Assembly: GCA_009792885.1 (NCBI GenBank)
Contig: WMCF01000018.1
Span: forward strand, 11,666,692-11,730,691
Direction: 5' to 3'
Length of the DNA stretch: 64,000 nt
Origin: Eremophila alpestris peregrina
Lineage: Eukaryota > Chordata > Aves > Passeriformes > Alaudidae
How positions within the stretch are numbered: the first letter of the stretch is position 1; each line of letters opens with the position of its first letter. The notes beneath the pieces are model-generated. The model did no database searches. It was not told where the DNA came from and saw only the letters and a list, made by a program, of their open reading frames with translations. Below are positions 60,954-64,000 of this stretch, in pieces. The position numbers and the translations under genes were made by a program.

Positions 60954-61815
60954 GCTGTTCTAGAGCTCTGTGGGCAGCCTCTGACAGGGCAGCACAGAGC
61001 AGCCCAGGACAGGCACCAGGCTGCTGGTTAATGGTTAACAGCAGCAGATGGGAATATCCTGGGCCAGGAGGAGGTGCCTGGGCAGTCAGGTGAGGAGCAT
61101 GGCTGTGCTGTCACACACGTCTCGAGCCACAGAGAGTGGTTTCAGCCTCCTCTGATCTCCTGCTGTCAGTCAGTGGCTCCCTGCACACACAGAACCCTCA
61201 GCCCTCCTCAGGAGCCCTCCCAGCACATCTCTGGGGCATCTCTGTACACAGAGGGAGCTGCAGAAAACTCTGGGGAGGCAGGGGCAGGATGGGCCCCTTC
61301 TGAAGAAAGGGCCAAGGGCACGAGGGTAAATGCTGATTTAGGGCAGGAGTAGCTTTGGGAAGGGCTCTGGGGATGCAGTTCACCCTTCCAGAGCCAGCAG
61401 CTCTCAGCAGGTCAGGACAGGAGCAGTCTCTGACACAGGGGGTTACAACACTCAGCTGAGCAAACCTGTAGCTGCTGCTCCAGTTTATCACTTGGCCATG
61501 TTAGTGCCAAATCCATTTAAAGCCATCTGTGTTGGGCTGTGGACTGGAGATATGGGGCTCGTGTGTCCTCAGGCTCATGGGCAAAAGTACCCCCCTGAGA
61601 GAGAGACAGAGGTGGTGACTCCTTGCAGCATTGACAGCAAGGTCTGGCAGGGCTTCTGGTCTGTCTTGGACCCTCTTAAACATCCTAAAACGTCTACAAC
61701 CCATCCTTGAAGGCACAACTCCAACTCTCTGCTAGCCAGGAGAAACACCTCAGTGGATATAACCACAGCAATACTGATGGAATGGCTGTGTCATGTCCCT
61801 TGGTCTGTCCAATTA

Positions 61816-62025
61816 GCAGTTATATTCACTGTAGTTACATTCACTGTAGTTACATTCACTGTAGTTACATTCACTGTAGTTATATTCACTGTAGTTTTAT
61901 TCACTGTAGTTATATTCACTGCAGTTATATTCACTGTAGTTACAGTCACTGTAGTTACATTCACTGTAGTTATATTCACTGTAGTTAGAGTCACTGTAGT
62001 TTTATTCACTGTAGTTACATCCACT
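61816..62025. repeat. 15 bp minisatellite, 14 copies
   Basis: Fourteen head-to-tail units of consensus GTAGTTACATTCACT fill exactly 210 bp. Variation is mostly at positions 7-10 (ACAT, ATAT, TTAT, AGAG, ACAG). Because 15 is a multiple of three, the array reads open in several frames on both strands; no gene is implied. Confidence 0.97.
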
Positions 62026-62537
62026 GAGCTCTGGCTGGAGGTTTTGCAGAGGGACACACAGCAGTGCGCTTTCCAAAATGACATTTGGGAAGATTTCATC
62101 CTCCCAGTCTTTGGGGAGGAGGTTTATTCCGGATTTCTGCTGTTGAACAGCTCCTCTGTGGGAGCAGGAGAGCTGCCCTCTCCTTGCAGCTGGCTGTGTG
62201 CAGGGAGGTGGCAGAGGAGGGAGCTGCCTGTGTGCACTGCGGGCGTGGGCTCCCCGCACCTCTCCCCGTTTAATCTCACCCTCCACTGCCAGGAATTAGC
62301 AGGTGCCCTGAGAAAACAGCACAGCCCAGGTGGCACCGTGACGTGGCAGCCCCTGGCTGCCTTCCAGCCACGGGAGGAATGCAGCACTGGGGGCCCTGGC
62401 CAGATCTGCTTGTGTTCAGAGTGTTGTTTTATCCGGGGAAACTTCCAGAAGCACCCAGATCCCCCAGACCCATCACCCCCTTGTTGCTGTCAAACCCTGC
62501 TCCTACTGTTGATGGGCACAAGATGTTCTTTGGGTTA

Positions 62538-63034
62538 TGAGAGGAATGGCAGATTTGTCTTTACAAACAAGCAGTGGGTCTGCTGGGAGAGAAAACCAGC
62601 ACTGAGAGATAAAAGGAACAATGGGAAGGAGTCCACTGATTGATGAATGGAAAAGAAGATATTTGCCTTTACAAACAAACCATAGGTTTGCTGATAAATG
62701 AAATTGGATATTGAAAGATGAAAGAGACAATGGGGAAAACCCATGAATTCCACAAGAATTAAAAATTAAAAGGGGGTTATATATTAAAGGGGAATCTTTA
62801 GGTATTGGGCATTGTGGGAAGTCTGTACCTGTCAAGTACCTCCGCCAGTGGGGAAAGAGAGAGGGAAATGCAGTCAGGAAATTGGGATAAATAGGAGGCT
62901 GCATCCTCCAAAAATTTGAGAGACCCCAGGGGAAATGCCCCGTGACCTCTCCTTTTATTCCAAAAAGTTACAGGACTCCTCTGTCTCCTTTTTGGACATA
63001 AACCTCTGGCATTTGTGGATTAATTTTCCTAACA
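62538..63034 (+). mobile_element. Probable solo LTR with internal duplication (ERVL-like)
   Basis: Starts TGAGAGGAATGG and ends TTTTCCTAACA, between exact 5 bp repeats GGTTA (62533-62537 and 63035-63039); a 5 bp duplication fits class III (ERVL) elements. A TATA-like GATAAATAGG lies near 62887. The 5' part holds two diverged units of about 100 bp, each with CTTTACAAACAA and GACAATGGG/GAACAATGGG. Confidence 0.65.
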
Positions 63035-63039
63035 GGTTA

Positions 63040-63653
63040 TCTCACTATATGCAAAGATGGATGAGGTTTGTCCTAGGAAAAACTGAGGTTTGCTACTGCA
63101 GAAAATGAGCCTGAATTTTTCAGACTGCCAGGAAGCTTTAGGGAAGTGCTTGGTGGCAGGAGCTGACCCTTTAGGGAAAGAGATGGGGTCTGATGGGGTG
63201 AGTTTCATGGCAGCTTCACAGAGTAATGGGAGAACAATGTGCAGGAAAACAAAGCTGTGCTGTTCCTGTTCCTGAGTGTTTTTCTCAGTTGTACACAAGC
63301 CACAACTGGCTGAGCCATTTGGACAATCAACTGCTGATTCTTTATATTAAATTACAATCTTCTAGAGATCTGAAATCTAGGACTTAATCCCAGGAAAGGC
63401 ATTGTGGGAGCCTTGCACTGAGATGTTTTCCAGTCCCATGTGTGTGTTAAGAGGGTGGCAGGGATTATTGCTTATAGGGATGAGAGCAGGGAGGGAGCAC
63501 AGGATACACACAGAGGTTTTCCAGCCAGCACCACTGGCAGGAACTGGGTAACGAAGGCAGAAACAAACCCAGATCACTCAAACACGAGCCTGGCAACTTG
63601 TTAATGGTACCCAACCTCCTCCTGACCTTCCTGTCACCACCCTGCCCCTCAGC
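63040..63653. other. Right flank
   Basis: Nothing recognised between the LTR and the last CR1 copy. No CTDSPL coding exon (the next gene in human order) was found. Confidence 0.5.
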
Positions 63654-63855
63654 CACAGAATCATTAGGGCTGGAAAAGCCCTCTCAGATCACTGAGTCCA
63701 TCCACTCAGCCTGTGCTGCCAGGTCCACACTAAACCCTGTCCCCAAGTGCCACATCCACGTGGTTTTGAACACTTCCAGGCAGGGTGATTCCAGCACCTC
63801 CCTGTGCCAATGCCTGACCACCCTTTCAGCCATAGCATGGACCAGATATTTCCCT
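63654..63855 (-). mobile_element. CR1 LINE 3' fragment
   Basis: Reverse CR1: CACAGAATCATTAGGGCTGG tail, AAGTGCCACATCCACGTGG and GAACACTTCCAGGCAGGGTGA. Confidence 0.88.
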
Positions 63856-64000
63856 TAGAGCAACGTGTACACCTTGAAGAGGGAGAGAGTGACAGAGGAA
63901 GAAAAAAAGCAGAGTGGATCAGTAAAAACAAACACTCAAGTGAAGAGAACAGCTTTTCAAATCACTGTATGGCCAGTTTAGGAGGTGTTTCACAAAACCT

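Noticed and set aside
61753..62643. 296-codon open frame on the + strand
   Set aside because: Its openness comes from the 15 bp minisatellite, which is stop-free in several frames on both strands. There is no conserved domain or splice context, and the frame runs on into an LTR.
57840..64000. CTDSPL 3' exon expected from human gene order
   Set aside because: No phosphatase C-terminal coding sequence was seen on either strand; it probably lies beyond the window.
1..64000. CRISPR arrays, operons or other prokaryotic systems
   Set aside because: The sequence is clearly vertebrate with spliced genes; the only regular array is the 15 bp minisatellite, which has no spacers.

Overview
The window is vertebrate nuclear DNA, most likely from a bird. 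Multi-exon genes have GT-AG introns, nine 3'-truncated CR1-type LINE copies end in the characteristic AACCATTCTGTGATTCT-like tail, and at least five solo retroviral LTRs are present; CR1 dominance plus young-looking LTRs suggests a passerine, which is inference.

Two genes fill the window, convergently arranged. From 2082 to 19073 on the + strand lie the last eleven coding exons of PLCD1 (phosphoinositide-specific phospholipase C delta 1), from EF-hand 2 to the stop codon. The PH domain and first EF-hand exons lie to the left of the window. From 47053 down to 23700 on the - strand lies a complete coding sequence of VILL (villin-like): 19 coding exons, 866 codons, six gelsolin repeats and a villin headpiece. 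A probable non-coding first exon with a CpG-rich 5' region sits near 57.55-57.8 kb, giving a first intron of about 10.5 kb. The PLCD1-VILL convergent pair matches the human 3p22 order, which separates these genes from the PLCD4/VIL1 pair. All exon junctions keep frame in both genes.

The 3' ends are separated by about 3 kb (19.65-22.59 kb). No further coding exon could be recognised from 57.8 to 64 kb.

Functionally, PLCD1 hydrolyses PIP2 in a Ca2+-dependent way, while VILL belongs to the gelsolin/villin family of Ca2+- and PIP2-regulated actin-binding proteins. They share the ligands Ca2+ and PIP2 but nothing in the sequence shows that they act together.

No undescribed biological system was found. 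The most unusual structure is a solo LTR in a VILL intron (42895-43366) that is flanked exactly at both ends by about 90 bp direct repeats. Two sibling LTRs (14199-14676 and 42001-42498) carry ordinary 6 bp target site duplications. Other points of note are an Asn/Ser low-complexity tract in the VILL linker, a 14-copy 15 bp minisatellite, a 117 bp tandem duplication, and a CpG-rich candidate regulatory block upstream of VILL.
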